Assembly (NCBI GenBank): GCA_018818785.1
Contig: JAHIRF010000004.1
Location: 1 to 64,000 of the forward strand
Reading direction: 5' to 3'
From: Thermoplasmatota archaeon
GTDB lineage: Archaea > Thermoplasmatota > Thermoplasmata > UBA10834
Length of the DNA stretch: 64,000 bases
Shown one piece after another: positions 7,335 through 15,266 of the stretch. The position numbers and the translations under genes were made by a program. A model generated the notes under the pieces. It was not told the DNA's origin. It saw nothing but the letters and a program-made list of their open reading frames with translations, and did no database searches. Positions within the stretch are counted from its first letter, which is position 1, and each line of letters starts with the position of its first letter.

Positions 7335-7877
7335 ATGATTGTCGTCCTGAGGCTAGGCCATCGCCCCGAGCGTGATCAGAGGGTGACTACGCATGTTGCA
7401 CTCACAGCGAGAGCGCTGGGCGCAGACGAGATATGGGTCTCTACCGAAGATCATGATCTTGAGAAGTCAGTGCGCGGTGTCGTGAGCAGATTTGGCGGGG
7501 ATTTCTCTATTAGGACCGGTGTAGATTGGAGAAAGGCGATACGGTCCTGGAAAGGCACCGTCGTTCACCTTACCATGTATGGGGAGCGGCTATCCGATGC
7601 CCTCTCCACGCTCAGGGACCAGGATCTCTTGATCGTGGTGGGGGCGGAGAAGGTCCCTCGAGAGGTCTATGATCTTGCTCACAGGAACATATCGGTGGGC
7701 AGTCAGCCACATTCCGAGATTGCCGCACTCGCAATCCTGCTTGATCGGCATTCCAGTGGCAAAGCCCTTAACGAGGACTTCGGTGGACCGATGAAGATCG
7801 TTCCCAATCCAAGGGGGAAGACTGTAATTGACAGCAGAGAAGAGGTCGAGACCCGTAATCCTTCCAAGCAGGGATGA
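7335..7877 (+). CDS. trm56: tRNA (cytidine(56)-2'-O)-methyltransferase aTrm56
   Basis: This 180-residue SPOUT-class enzyme matches the archaeal aTrm56 family, which uses S-adenosylmethionine to methylate the 2'-OH of C56 in the tRNA T loop. Recognisable segments are VVLRLGHRPERDQRVTTHV at the N-terminus, HLTMYGE in the middle and VVGAEKVP followed by VGSQPHSEIAALAILLDR, the knot-forming AdoMet-binding region (near 105-140). The length is typical. The HD-domain gene begins about 50 nt before this stop, so the two are tightly coupled. Confidence 0.88.
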   Translation: MIVVLRLGHRPERDQRVTTHVALTARALGADEIWVSTEDHDLEKSVRGVVSRFGGDFSIRTGVDWRKAIRSWKGTVVHLTMYGERLSDALSTLRDQDLLIVVGAEKVPREVYDLAHRNISVGSQPHSEIAALAILLDRHSSGKALNEDFGGPMKIVPNPRGKTVIDSREEVETRNPSKQG

Positions 7878-8373
7878 ATGCATCTCCCTCCTTCGAAGTA
7901 ACGGTTGCAGCGAGGATGTGGTAGAGCACTGCATCGCGGTATCTAACCTGGCTGTCAAGATTGCGCGGAGGTGCGATGCCGATGAATGTCTGGTCGAATC
8001 TGGAGGCCTGCTGCATGATATCGGGAGATGCCGCACGCACGCTATCGACCACGGGATCGAGGGTGCGAAGCTCGCTCGAAAGCTCAAGTTGCCCAGTCAG
8101 GTCGTTAAGATAATCGAAAGGCACGTCGGAGCCGGCATCGACAGGGCTGAAGCCCGGCGATTGGAAATGCCTCCGAAGGACTACTCCCCGAAGACTCTCG
8201 AGGAGATGATCGTGGCGCATGCTGACAATCTCATTGATGGGGTGAAGAGAATATCTGTCAAGGAATCGGTGGCTGCGATGGTCCGTAGGAATCTGCATGA
8301 CCAGGCATCTCGCATTCTCGCTCTCCACAGAGAGTTGTCTGAGCGATGTGGCCTCGATGTCGATAGTGTCTGA
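7828..8373 (+). CDS. HD/HDIG-domain metal-dependent phosphohydrolase
   Basis: This 181-residue protein has the HD pattern: H (VEHCIAVSNLA), then GGLLHDIGR (near residue 60), then GAKLAR and a later H with D (IVAHADNLID). These metal ligands mark a phosphohydrolase acting on nucleotides or phosphodiesters. It belongs to a small archaeal HDIG family of unknown substrate. The only in-frame start near the N-terminus is TTG 7828, with GGGGGA about 10 nt upstream, which overlaps the end of trm56. An RNA or nucleotide role is suggested only by that linkage. Confidence 0.8.
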   Translation: MTAEKRSRPVILPSRDECISLLRSNGCSEDVVEHCIAVSNLAVKIARRCDADECLVESGGLLHDIGRCRTHAIDHGIEGAKLARKLKLPSQVVKIIERHVGAGIDRAEARRLEMPPKDYSPKTLEEMIVAHADNLIDGVKRISVKESVAAMVRRNLHDQASRILALHRELSERCGLDVDSV

Positions 8374-8378
8374 TGGAT

Positions 8379-8927
8379 TCACCATCTCTGATAATGGACT
8401 ATCTCCGACAGCTCTTTCCGGTTGACGCTTCCGATGACTCTCTTGGTTACTCTGGCCATGAGGCTGTCCTTCTCCGCTGGATATCCCACAGGCACGAGTG
8501 CCACCACCTTGATGCCATCGGGTATGCCCAGAGCGCTCCTGACTTTGTCTTCCTTGAACGCGCCTACCCAGCATGTACCGAGCCCCTGCTCCAACGCTTC
8601 CAGAACGAAATGCTCTGTCGCAATGGCCACATCCACCAGATAGTACTGCTTCCCCTCGCGTTCCCCGCTCTTTGCCGGGTCGCCGCAGGCTACGAGGAGC
8701 GCGGGGGTGTTCTTGATGGGTGCGGGGACTATGCCAAGGCTTGCGATCTCATCCTTGCCGATCACCAGGACGAACTGCCAACATTGTTTGTTGGCCCACG
8801 ATGGCGCCAGTCTAGCAGCTTCCAGGCATCGTTCCAGTTTGTCTTTCTCTATCGGGGCGCCATCAAAAGTTCTGATGCTCTTACGGGTGGTTATCGCATC
8901 CCAGACCGTCAAGGCTCGTGTATCCAT
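8379..8927 (-). CDS. Nitroreductase-family flavoprotein
   Basis: This 182-residue protein belongs to the FMN-dependent nitroreductase family. The N-terminal TTRKSIRTFDG holds the FMN-phosphate Arg pair, PSWANKQCWQFV (near 42-54) is the second FMN contact, and GLGTCWVGAF (near 113) and VPVGYPAE (near 150) are the conserved C-terminal elements. Such enzymes reduce nitro groups, quinones or flavins using NAD(P)H. The gene is convergent with the HD gene, stops 5 nt apart, and transcribed alone. Physiological substrate unknown. Confidence 0.88.
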   Translation of the reverse strand: MDTRALTVWDAITTRKSIRTFDGAPIEKDKLERCLEAARLAPSWANKQCWQFVLVIGKDEIASLGIVPAPIKNTPALLVACGDPAKSGEREGKQYYLVDVAIATEHFVLEALEQGLGTCWVGAFKEDKVRSALGIPDGIKVVALVPVGYPAEKDSLMARVTKRVIGSVNRKELSEIVHYQRW

Positions 8928-8981
8928 CGTTCAATCATCGCTGTCCGGCATAATCAAAGATGTGCCGTTTGTTTTTCGAAA

Positions 8982-9491
8982 TCAATGCTTGTATCTAGCG
9001 AACTCACCGCGTTTGTGAGCGTCCCTCAGCTTGTGATACTCCTCGGCGTTTCTCTTGGCCGCTTCTTTGAGCGTGGCGTCACCTTCCTTGACTATCTTGG
9101 CGGGGACCCCTACCACTAGACTGCCTGAAGGCACCTTCATGCCGGCCTTGACGAGTGCATTAGCCCCTATTATCGAGCCGCTACCGACCTCAGCACCATC
9201 GAGCACGGATGAATTCATTCCGATGATCACATAATCCCCTATCTTCGCCGCATGTACGATCGCACCATGGCCCATCGAGACATTCTCCCCAATGATGGTC
9301 GGTTTGCCGGGATTGCCATGGATCTGACAATGCTCTTGAACACTCGACCCCTCCCCTATCCTGACCTCAGATAGGTCCGCTCGGATGACTGCGTAGGGCC
9401 AGATGCTGCAACCTCTTTCTATGACGACGTCACCGATTATGACCGATTCCGGCGCGACGTAGCAGGTAGGGTCTACTCGTGGTTCTGACAC
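8982..9491 (-). CDS. Gamma-carbonic-anhydrase-like left-handed beta-helix protein
   Basis: About 169 residues of hexapeptide repeats (IIG, VIIGD, GENVSMG and so on) forming a left-handed beta helix, then a C-terminal helix. The three zinc histidines of the Cam/CamH/YrdA family are all present: one in CQIHG and two in MGHGAIVH. Activity could be carbonic anhydrase, or as in many YrdA-type members, unknown. GTG 9491 is preferred to TTG 9536 because a TATA-like CATTTATCC on the minus strand (about 9514-9523) lies 25-30 nt ahead of it and the shorter form starts where family members do. The longer form cannot be excluded. Confidence 0.8.
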   Translation of the reverse strand: MSEPRVDPTCYVAPESVIIGDVVIERGCSIWPYAVIRADLSEVRIGEGSSVQEHCQIHGNPGKPTIIGENVSMGHGAIVHAAKIGDYVIIGMNSSVLDGAEVGSGSIIGANALVKAGMKVPSGSLVVGVPAKIVKEGDATLKEAAKRNAEEYHKLRDAHKRGEFARYKH

Positions 9492-9540
9492 AGACGAGTT
9501 GAGGGCTCGCAGAGGATAAATGCCTTGCGAAAACAACGAT

Positions 9541-9819
9541 TTACTTGTTGGACTTCTCGGTCTTCTTGGAGCCCCTCTTTAGTGCCACCCTCTTTGGGAA
9601 GTACTTCAGAATGACTATGTCACCGACTGAATTGATCCATCTAAACGGAACATTCACCGATTTGGACCCCTCGACCAACAGCGGGTTAGTGCTGCTAATG
9701 AACAGCCCTTGAACCTTGTTTTCGTCGACCTCAACTACGAGGTTCGAGATGTTCCCTAGATAGATACCCTGATTTGTATAGACCTGCAATCCGATAAGCT
9801 CAGAAGCTTCTGAAAGCAT
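9541..9819 (-). CDS. PRC-barrel domain protein
   Basis: This 92-residue protein is essentially one PRC barrel: LIGLQVYTNQGIYLGNISNL, then a strand pair with VEVDENKVQGLFI, and INSVGDIVILK, ending in a Lys/Ser-rich tail (KKTEKSNK). PRC barrels occur in RimM and in many small archaeal proteins of unknown role, where they act as protein-binding modules. A second, different PRC-barrel gene lies at 22518-22763. It ends 5 nt before the TTG alternative start of the beta-helix gene downstream, so co-transcription is plausible. Confidence 0.82.
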   Translation of the reverse strand: MLSEASELIGLQVYTNQGIYLGNISNLVVEVDENKVQGLFISSTNPLLVEGSKSVNVPFRWINSVGDIVILKYFPKRVALKRGSKKTEKSNK

Positions 9820-10000
9820 CCTGCATCCCTATCGACCGTATCGTGCTATTCCGGTTAAATAGTTTCTCTTGGTCCAGTATTCTCCTCTCAAGACTCCGTC
9901 TTGAGCCGTGAAACACACCATTACGTGGCAATGGTTAAGTACTGATTATGCAATCGCTATTGTAGGAAAAAGGCACAAGCGTGCAATTACGGTGGAATAC

Positions 10001-10414
10001 ATGTCATCAGAACTAGAACAGATACGACTGAAGAAGATACAAGAACTGATCAAGGCGGCCGACTCCACGCAATCTGGAGGAAATGGCTTCCCAAGTGCAC
10101 CGGTCGTGGTTACGGACGAGAATTTCGAAGAGACGATCAAGAAGTATCCGAACGTCGTCGTTGATTGCTGGGCTCCGTGGTGCGGTCCTTGCAGGTCGCT
10201 CTCTCCGACGATCGATGCCATGGCCAAGGACTATACCGGGAAAGTCGTCTTCACGAAGCTGAACACTGATGAGAACATCAATGTGGCGAGCAAGTTCAGG
10301 ATAATGAGCATTCCGACCCTGCTCTATTTCAAGAACGGTTCTTTGGTCGATAAGACCGTTGGCGCTCTCCCAAGACCGATGCTTGAATCACAACTGAAGA
10401 AACACTTGGCGTGA
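10001..10414 (+). CDS. Thioredoxin-family protein
   Basis: This 137-residue protein has an N-terminal helical extension of about 30 residues (SELEQIRLKKIQELIKAAD), then a complete thioredoxin fold with active site WAPWCGPCR (near 57-65) and the cis-proline loop SIPTLLYFKNG. It reduces disulfides in the cytoplasm. The extension is common in archaeal thioredoxins. ATG 10001 follows GGTGGA at 9991-9996; a TATA-like GGTTAAGTAC lies near 9933-9942. A T-rich terminator follows. The gene appears monocistronic. Confidence 0.92.
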   Translation: MSSELEQIRLKKIQELIKAADSTQSGGNGFPSAPVVVTDENFEETIKKYPNVVVDCWAPWCGPCRSLSPTIDAMAKDYTGKVVFTKLNTDENINVASKFRIMSIPTLLYFKNGSLVDKTVGALPRPMLESQLKKHLA

Positions 10415-10450
10415 GACCAAGACAAAACTCAGGATAACCAACTTCCCCCA

Positions 10451-10464
10451 TTCTTTTTTTATTT
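10451..10464 (+). terminator. T-rich terminator after thioredoxin
   Basis: TTCTTTTTTTATTT begins 37 nt after the thioredoxin stop. Runs of T in the non-template strand are the normal archaeal termination signal, and no hairpin is needed. It also separates this gene from the OsmC promoter at 10492. Confidence 0.5.
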
Positions 10465-10491
10465 CCGACAAATAGCTGCAGCTCCGATGGG

Positions 10492-10501
10492 ATATTTTAA
10501 A
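10492..10501 (+). promoter_or_regulatory. TATA box of the OsmC gene
   Basis: ATATTTTAAA lies about 36 nt ahead of ATG 10533, so initiation should leave a leader of roughly ten nucleotides. Confidence 0.5.
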
Positions 10502-10532
10502 TCCAGAATATCCTCTTGTCAATCCGATCAAG

Positions 10533-10946
10533 ATGGATTTCGAGACCATCGTGGAGTTCGCAGGCGATTTTCCGGGGACGATGCGTTGTCAGAATGGCAT
10601 GATCGTCGAGTACTCACCACCCGTGGAACTCAACGGAATGAAAGGTCCCATGACGCCTGAGGATGCGTTCATTGGTGCGGCCAATATGTGTTACCAGATA
10701 GTCTTCAGATCGATTGCAGCAGGTCTGGGACTCAAAGTGCTCAGCTACAAGTGCAGGGCCGTTGGTGATCTGCAAACCGTCGAGGGCTCCAAGAGGTTCG
10801 TCGTGATCACGATGTATCCAGAGATATCATTTGAGCATGGTTCGAACATGGCGAACCTAGAGAAAGCCCTGGAGGCAACCAAGCGGAAATGCCTTGTCAC
10901 CAATTCGATGTCATGTGAAGTGAGAATCGAACACCGTGTGATCTGA
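10533..10946 (+). CDS. OsmC/Ohr-family protein
   Basis: This 137-residue protein has the OsmC fold: an N-terminal beta sheet (EFAGDFPGTMRC), the first redox cysteine in a helix (GAANMCYQIVFRSIA, near residue 54), and the second in KRKCLVTNSM (near 117). Family members reduce organic hydroperoxides using paired cysteines. The spacing fits, though the Arg and Glu that polarise the peroxide are not obvious. The stop is 22 nt before the amidotransferase start, so the two may share a message. Confidence 0.82.
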   Translation: MDFETIVEFAGDFPGTMRCQNGMIVEYSPPVELNGMKGPMTPEDAFIGAANMCYQIVFRSIAAGLGLKVLSYKCRAVGDLQTVEGSKRFVVITMYPEISFEHGSNMANLEKALEATKRKCLVTNSMSCEVRIEHRVI

Positions 10947-10968
10947 GTCATTGAACGAGGTGAATTCA

Positions 10969-11706
10969 ATGTGCAGAATGATTGGTGGTGTGTTCAGAGA
11001 CAAGTTCCCGATCGGGGCCCTGAAGGATCTTCAGCATGTGTCTGAGTTAGGGGAAGTGCCAGATAGAGGAACCGAAGAACTCGGTCATAGGGATGGCTGG
11101 GGGATTGTCACATTCTCATCTGGGTCTTCGAGACTCTTGGGCAAAAGCGAACGGCCTATGCATTTGGACCCATCGTTCGATGCAGCCCTCGAGGACGTTG
11201 CTAAGCTGGAAGGTCCGAACATTCTGATCGCTCATGCTCGTAGAGGTTCCGAAGGCAGTCTGTCATTGGCAAACACGCATCCGTTCATATCTGATGGTAT
11301 CGTCTTCGCCCATAACGGCACCGTCAAGAAATTCCATCCGAACACCTCGAGGAATCCGTTGGGCCAGACGGACAGCGAGCGGGTGTTCATGACTCTCCTC
11401 GACCGCTTGGATGAGAAGAAATCCATGAGGTCCGCCATCGAAACCATGGTGAAGGAGGACGTCAGAGGCCACGAATTCACCGGTCTGATGCTGTTGATAT
11501 CTGATGGTAAGAGGCTATATGGCTATAGGGGGTACTCGCAGGAAAAGGATTCCTGGTACTATACCATGAATGTCTCGAAATGCCCTGATAATGTGATGGT
11601 GTACCAGCAGACGCATATGGGATACGCGGCCCCGATCGACGAGGTCAAGAACGGTGAATTGGTCACGGTGGACCTCGACTTGAATGCTGAGATCATTCAC
11701 CTCTAG
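10969..11706 (+). CDS. Class II (Ntn) glutamine amidotransferase
   Basis: About 245 residues. The protein starts MCRMIGG, so removal of Met exposes Cys2 as the N-terminal nucleophile that releases ammonia from glutamine. Other family elements are HRDGWGI (near 45), HARRGSEGS (Arg that binds the glutamine carboxylate), THPF and FAHNGTV. The fold is GatB/PurF-like, related to YafJ/EgtC. ATG 10969 is fixed by the nucleophile position and by CGAGGTGA at 10957-10964. There is no synthetase domain, so the acceptor is unknown. Its TAG overlaps the stop of the convergent HTH gene. Confidence 0.88.
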   Translation: MCRMIGGVFRDKFPIGALKDLQHVSELGEVPDRGTEELGHRDGWGIVTFSSGSSRLLGKSERPMHLDPSFDAALEDVAKLEGPNILIAHARRGSEGSLSLANTHPFISDGIVFAHNGTVKKFHPNTSRNPLGQTDSERVFMTLLDRLDEKKSMRSAIETMVKEDVRGHEFTGLMLLISDGKRLYGYRGYSQEKDSWYYTMNVSKCPDNVMVYQQTHMGYAAPIDEVKNGELVTVDLDLNAEIIHL

Positions 11707-12224
11707 TTCCTCGACTTCCGCGCAGCCAGTCGAATTGCTTCCGTGACACTGTCTCTGGGCATGATGGTTGCTATCGGGACATCTACGACCTTCTCTATCG
11801 TGTAGCTTACTATGGGCGCACAAACGACGGCTATCGCACCATCTCTCTCCGCCCTTATCGCAGCGACGATCGCATCCTCCACAGTCGATGCTGGATACTC
11901 TCTGACCCTAACACTTCCATTGCCTATCTGCACGGAACGTTCAACGACCTCTTCCAGTACGTGCCTCGCGGCTATGACTGCGATGAATTTCCCCGCCTTT
12001 CTGCCATCTGCTTCTCTGACAGTTGATAATATCCGCCTGAGGACATCCAGGCTCGGTGCACGGTCCTCGTTGACGATCTTGTAGATTGTGCTTGGAGATA
12101 CCCCTGCTCGCCTTGAGAACTCCTGAACTGTCAAGCCGATAACTTCCAGTACCTCGGCCAATTCTTTTCTGAGCGCATCGTCCGACTGCATGGATGCGGA
12201 CAGCAGTCTCCTGTAATTGTCCAT
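11703..12224 (-). CDS. XRE-type HTH transcriptional regulator with C-terminal sensor-like domain
   Basis: About 173 residues. Residues 20-75 form a lambda-repressor-like HTH (LTVQEFSRRAGVSPSTIYKI, then APSLDVLRRI). The C-terminal half (100-173) has alternating strands and helices (VEDAIVAAIRAERDGAIAVV...VVDVPIATIMP), a layout seen in an archaeal predicted-regulator family. ATG 12224 is preferred to TTG 12257 because the TATA-like GTATAAATA on the minus strand (about 12257-12266) would place initiation just upstream of it. A palindrome overlapping that box suggests autoregulation. It is divergent from the ABC importer operon, a probable target. Confidence 0.75.
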   Translation of the reverse strand: MDNYRRLLSASMQSDDALRKELAEVLEVIGLTVQEFSRRAGVSPSTIYKIVNEDRAPSLDVLRRILSTVREADGRKAGKFIAVIAARHVLEEVVERSVQIGNGSVRVREYPASTVEDAIVAAIRAERDGAIAVVCAPIVSYTIEKVVDVPIATIMPRDSVTEAIRLAARKSRN

Positions 12225-12261
12225 GTATTGTCCTAAGTGTAGTAATATCTCGGTCAATATT

Positions 12262-12275
12262 TATACAATTGTATC
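12262..12275. promoter_or_regulatory. Palindrome overlapping the HTH-gene TATA box
   Basis: ATACAATTGTAT (12263-12274) is a perfect 12-bp palindrome within the 118-nt spacer between the HTH gene and the importer. A related GGTACAATGG lies about 10 nt further on. It overlaps the TATA region of the minus-strand gene, where a bound repressor would block TBP. Confidence 0.5.
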
Positions 12276-12342
12276 ATCTATGTGGTACAATGGTGGGAAA
12301 TGATTAATATCTGACCATCAATCTCATCACAGGGACGATACT

Positions 12343-13452
12343 ATGGATAGGAGAGTCATAATCGCCATAACGATCGCAGCGATAGTGGTGATCGGGATAG
12401 TCGGAGCGACCCTGCTCCTCAGCAAGAATGCATCAGGATCGGTCTACTACATCACCCTGGCTCCAAGCAATATGAATGCTGCTTTGGTATCTGGGCAGAT
12501 CGACGCATACATCGCCTGGGAGCCATATGTTTCCGATTCGGTCGTCGGTGGTGCGGGCGAGATACTGCTCCTGTCTGAGGACATGATGCCCAATCATCCT
12601 TGTTGTATCATCGCAGTGTCGAATGATTTCCTTGGATCGACAGATGGCATCGGACTATCCGAGCGTTTCCTGAAAGCCCACATGGACGCGACGGACTGGA
12701 TGGTCGACGCCTTGCAGGATCCTGAGGGCGAGAATTACACTCTGCTCGTCACCCTGGCGATGGATTTCACATTGAGGAGCGAATCGGTCGTCAAAGCTGC
12801 ATTGGATCATATGATCTATGGTTATGCGATGGGGACGACTTTCACATCAGCACTCGAGGAGTTCACTCAGATGTACATAGATACCAACATGACGACTGAT
12901 GCCGCCCTTGAGGAGCAGGGCTACTCTTCCGTGAGCGACTTCGTGAACGAATATGTCGACCAATCATTGCTAGAAGGCGCAGCTGACATCGAACCGAGCT
13001 CAACCATCCTGAATCCCGACTCGCCGATCAGACTCGGATTCCTGAACGGTGATCTGCACCAGCTCGCGCAATTCGTTGCCAAGGATATGCGCATAATGGG
13101 CGACCAGACGATGTTCGAGATGTATGGGGTCAATGTGGTCAATGCGATCGGCGCACCATTTGCCAACGGCGGCGCTGTGATGACTCAGTTCGCAGCCGGC
13201 AACGTGGATATTGGCTACCTCGGCGCTCCACCTGCGTTGCTTCAACACCTGAATGCGGGTGTCGATGTCACGATCATCTCACAGGCGAACAGTGAGGGGA
13301 GCGGGCTAGTGGTCAGAGCGGATTCAGGGATAACAACCGTCGCAGACTTGGTCAACAAGACCGTCGCCACTCCTGGCGAATCTTCAATACAGTTCCTTCT
13401 CCTGAAGATCACTTTGCAGAAGGCGGGCTTGGGTCTTGCGCTCAAGACCTGA
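12343..13452 (+). CDS. ABC substrate-binding protein (nitrate/sulfonate/taurine type) with swapped halves
   Basis: This 369-residue membrane-anchored binding protein has one N-terminal hydrophobic segment (residues 5-27). Residues 34-215 match the C-terminal half of the SsuA/TauA/NMT1-like family (LAPSNMNAALVSGQIDAYIAWEPY, then DMMPNHPCCIIAVSNDF). After a linker, residues 227-366 match the N-terminal half (IRLGFLNGDLHQLAQFVAKD, then GNVDIGYLGAPPALL and VATPGESSIQFLLLK). The normal order is the reverse, so the protein looks circularly permuted about the inter-lobe crossing and stops (KAGLGLALKT) where the other half would begin. All expected parts are present once. The permease and ATPase follow. 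Natural permutation, recombination between tandem copies or misassembly are all possible. Confidence 0.78.
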   Translation: MDRRVIIAITIAAIVVIGIVGATLLLSKNASGSVYYITLAPSNMNAALVSGQIDAYIAWEPYVSDSVVGGAGEILLLSEDMMPNHPCCIIAVSNDFLGSTDGIGLSERFLKAHMDATDWMVDALQDPEGENYTLLVTLAMDFTLRSESVVKAALDHMIYGYAMGTTFTSALEEFTQMYIDTNMTTDAALEEQGYSSVSDFVNEYVDQSLLEGAADIEPSSTILNPDSPIRLGFLNGDLHQLAQFVAKDMRIMGDQTMFEMYGVNVVNAIGAPFANGGAVMTQFAAGNVDIGYLGAPPALLQHLNAGVDVTIISQANSEGSGLVVRADSGITTVADLVNKTVATPGESSIQFLLLKITLQKAGLGLALKT

Positions 13453-13504
13453 TTCCCAAATCTCTATCTCCGTGCACTGCATCACGCTAGAAATGGGGGG
13501 CCAT

Positions 13505-14329
13505 ATGGGGAATATCCTGTCGCAGATGACGAACCTACTCCGCGATAATGGGAGAACGATAGTCCTAGGACTCCTGTCGATCTGCGTATTTATCCTCAGC
13601 TGGCATGCATGCGCTTGGTATCTCGACTATACTGGGTCAGGCTACGCAGAGTACATACCCTATCCATCGGTTGTCGGCGAAGCGTTCATCGATTCCTTCG
13701 TGACTAAGGATTCATCGACCCAACTATACATGCACGACCACATCATTTCGAGTCTTAAGCGCATCGTCCTTGGATTCGGGCTCGCCCTGGTGATTGCTCT
13801 TCCCGCAGGTTTGCTGATGGGGGCGATGAAGGGTGCTGAAGCCATCGGCAAGCCGATAGTGGAGATGTTCAGACCCATTCCTCCGCTCGCCTGGATTCCA
13901 CTGTTCATCCTCGTATTCGGCATAATATGGGGGCCGATTTGGATCGTCTTCCTGGGCATATTCTTCCCGATACTACTCAACGTCGTGTTCGGTGTGAAGA
14001 GCGTCGATACAGTGCTCATCGATGCTGCGAAGACGCTCGGTGCTGGAAGGATAGACATATTCTCCAAGGTCATCCTTCCATTCGCATTGCCCTATCTCAT
14101 GACGGGTATCAAGGTCGGTTTGGGCATCGGATGGATGTGCATCGTGGCCGCTGAAATGCTGGGCGCCGTTGGCGGAGGCGTAGGCTATTACATCTATGCG
14201 TCATCAAACGCTAACAACTACGAATACATGTATGCGGGAATGGTGGTCATCGGCATACTCGGTGTTCTGACGACTGGCATCGCTGGACAACTCGAAAGGA
14301 GGGTTTACAGATGGATGGGCATGAAGTGA
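13505..14329 (+). CDS. ABC transporter permease (SsuC/TauC-like)
   Basis: About 274 residues with six membrane segments. The cytoplasmic EAA loop, which docks on the ATPase, reads DAAKTLGAGRIDIFSKVILP (near 178-197). The RPIPPLAWIPLFIL segment is typical of the nitrate/sulfonate/taurine permease family. ATG 13505 has GGGGGG just upstream; ATG 13493 is an alternative. The end overlaps the ATPase gene by 19 nt, showing a tight operon with the preceding binding protein. Substrate is not determined. Confidence 0.88.
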   Translation: MGNILSQMTNLLRDNGRTIVLGLLSICVFILSWHACAWYLDYTGSGYAEYIPYPSVVGEAFIDSFVTKDSSTQLYMHDHIISSLKRIVLGFGLALVIALPAGLLMGAMKGAEAIGKPIVEMFRPIPPLAWIPLFILVFGIIWGPIWIVFLGIFFPILLNVVFGVKSVDTVLIDAAKTLGAGRIDIFSKVILPFALPYLMTGIKVGLGIGWMCIVAAEMLGAVGGGVGYYIYASSNANNYEYMYAGMVVIGILGVLTTGIAGQLERRVYRWMGMK

Positions 14330-15105
14330 ATATCTCGCTGAAGGACCTCTCCAAGGAATTCTCAAAGGACAAGAATCGAGTCGTCGCGGTCTCCAACTTC
14401 AACCTCGAAGTGGATGAAGGCGAGTTCGTATGCCTGCTCGGACCATCGGGTTGTGGAAAGACTACCGTCCTCAGGATTGTGGCGGGCCTCGAGTCAAAGA
14501 CTTCCGGAAATGTGCGGATAAACAACAAGGAAGTCAAGAACGCCGGGCCAGATCGCGGCATGGTGTTCCAGGAATTCGCTCTGTTTCCATGGAGGAGCGC
14601 CAGGAAGAACATCGAGTTCGGACTGGAAGTGAAGGGCGTTCCGGAAGAGAAGAGGAAGGAGATATCCACGCGTCTTCTGGACCTCGTAGGTCTCAATGGC
14701 TTCGAGGACGCTCACCCCAAACAGTTATCCGGTGGCATGAAACAACGTGTGGCGATAGCCCGCGCACTGGCTAACGATCCCGATGTGCTTCTGATGGACG
14801 AACCATTTGGGTCGCTCGACGCCCAAACCAGGAACCTGATGCAAAAGGAACTGCTCAGGATATGGCTCGCCGAAAAGAAGACAGTGCTATTCGTGACCCA
14901 CTCTGTTGATGAAGCGGTTTACCTGGCCGACAAGATCGTGGTCATGACTGCAAGGCCTGGGACCGTGAAGAAGATCATCCCGATAACCATCCCTCGTCCG
15001 AGGGACCGCACTGATTCCAAATTCATCGAGATACGGGGTCACGTCCTTACCGAACTCGAAACTGAATTCGAAAAGGCCAGGATGAAAGAGTTATCTCCTG
15101 AATGA
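14311..15105 (+). CDS. ABC transporter ATP-binding protein (SsuB/TauB-like)
   Basis: This 264-residue ATPase energises import with the preceding permease. Walker A is GPSGCGKTT (near 44-52), the Q loop lies in MVFQEFALFPW, the signature is LSGGMKQR (near 139), Walker B is VLLMDEPFGSLD (near 159) and the switch His is in FVTHSVDEA. All catalytic elements are intact. The start ATG 14311 lies inside the permease 3' end, preceded by GGAGGG. It is the last gene of the importer operon. Confidence 0.93.
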   Translation: MDGHEVNISLKDLSKEFSKDKNRVVAVSNFNLEVDEGEFVCLLGPSGCGKTTVLRIVAGLESKTSGNVRINNKEVKNAGPDRGMVFQEFALFPWRSARKNIEFGLEVKGVPEEKRKEISTRLLDLVGLNGFEDAHPKQLSGGMKQRVAIARALANDPDVLLMDEPFGSLDAQTRNLMQKELLRIWLAEKKTVLFVTHSVDEAVYLADKIVVMTARPGTVKKIIPITIPRPRDRTDSKFIEIRGHVLTELETEFEKARMKELSPE

Positions 15106-15230
15106 TTCCTGTTTCATGGCGCCCACGTTCCGTTATTTCATCGTGGATTGGACGAATGATGATCTGAAGAACCAATGTCATCCTGCCCATTGGCACCCAT
15201 CTCCTCCGATACCCGTTCAACGGTATAGCA

Positions 15231-15252
15231 CATGGATTAAGTATTATCCATG
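15231..15252. promoter_or_regulatory. Inverted repeat flanking the TATA box of the small-regulator operon
   Basis: CATGGAT (15231-15237) and ATCCATG (15246-15252) form a perfect 7-bp inverted repeat with an 8-nt spacer, TAAGTATT, that is itself the likely TATA element, about 25 nt ahead of ATG 15267. Binding there would directly block TBP. The HTH protein encoded just downstream is the obvious candidate ligand. Confidence 0.55.
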
Positions 15253-15266
15253 CGATTCATACTGAC

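Noticed and set aside
8373-9119. A 248-codon plus-strand frame over the nitroreductase and beta-helix genes
   Set aside because: Both minus-strand proteins have complete family motifs, and this frame has none.
15213-15223. CCGTT-C-AACGG as an extra operator
   Set aside because: A short 5-bp repeat just upstream of a much better one; it could be chance.
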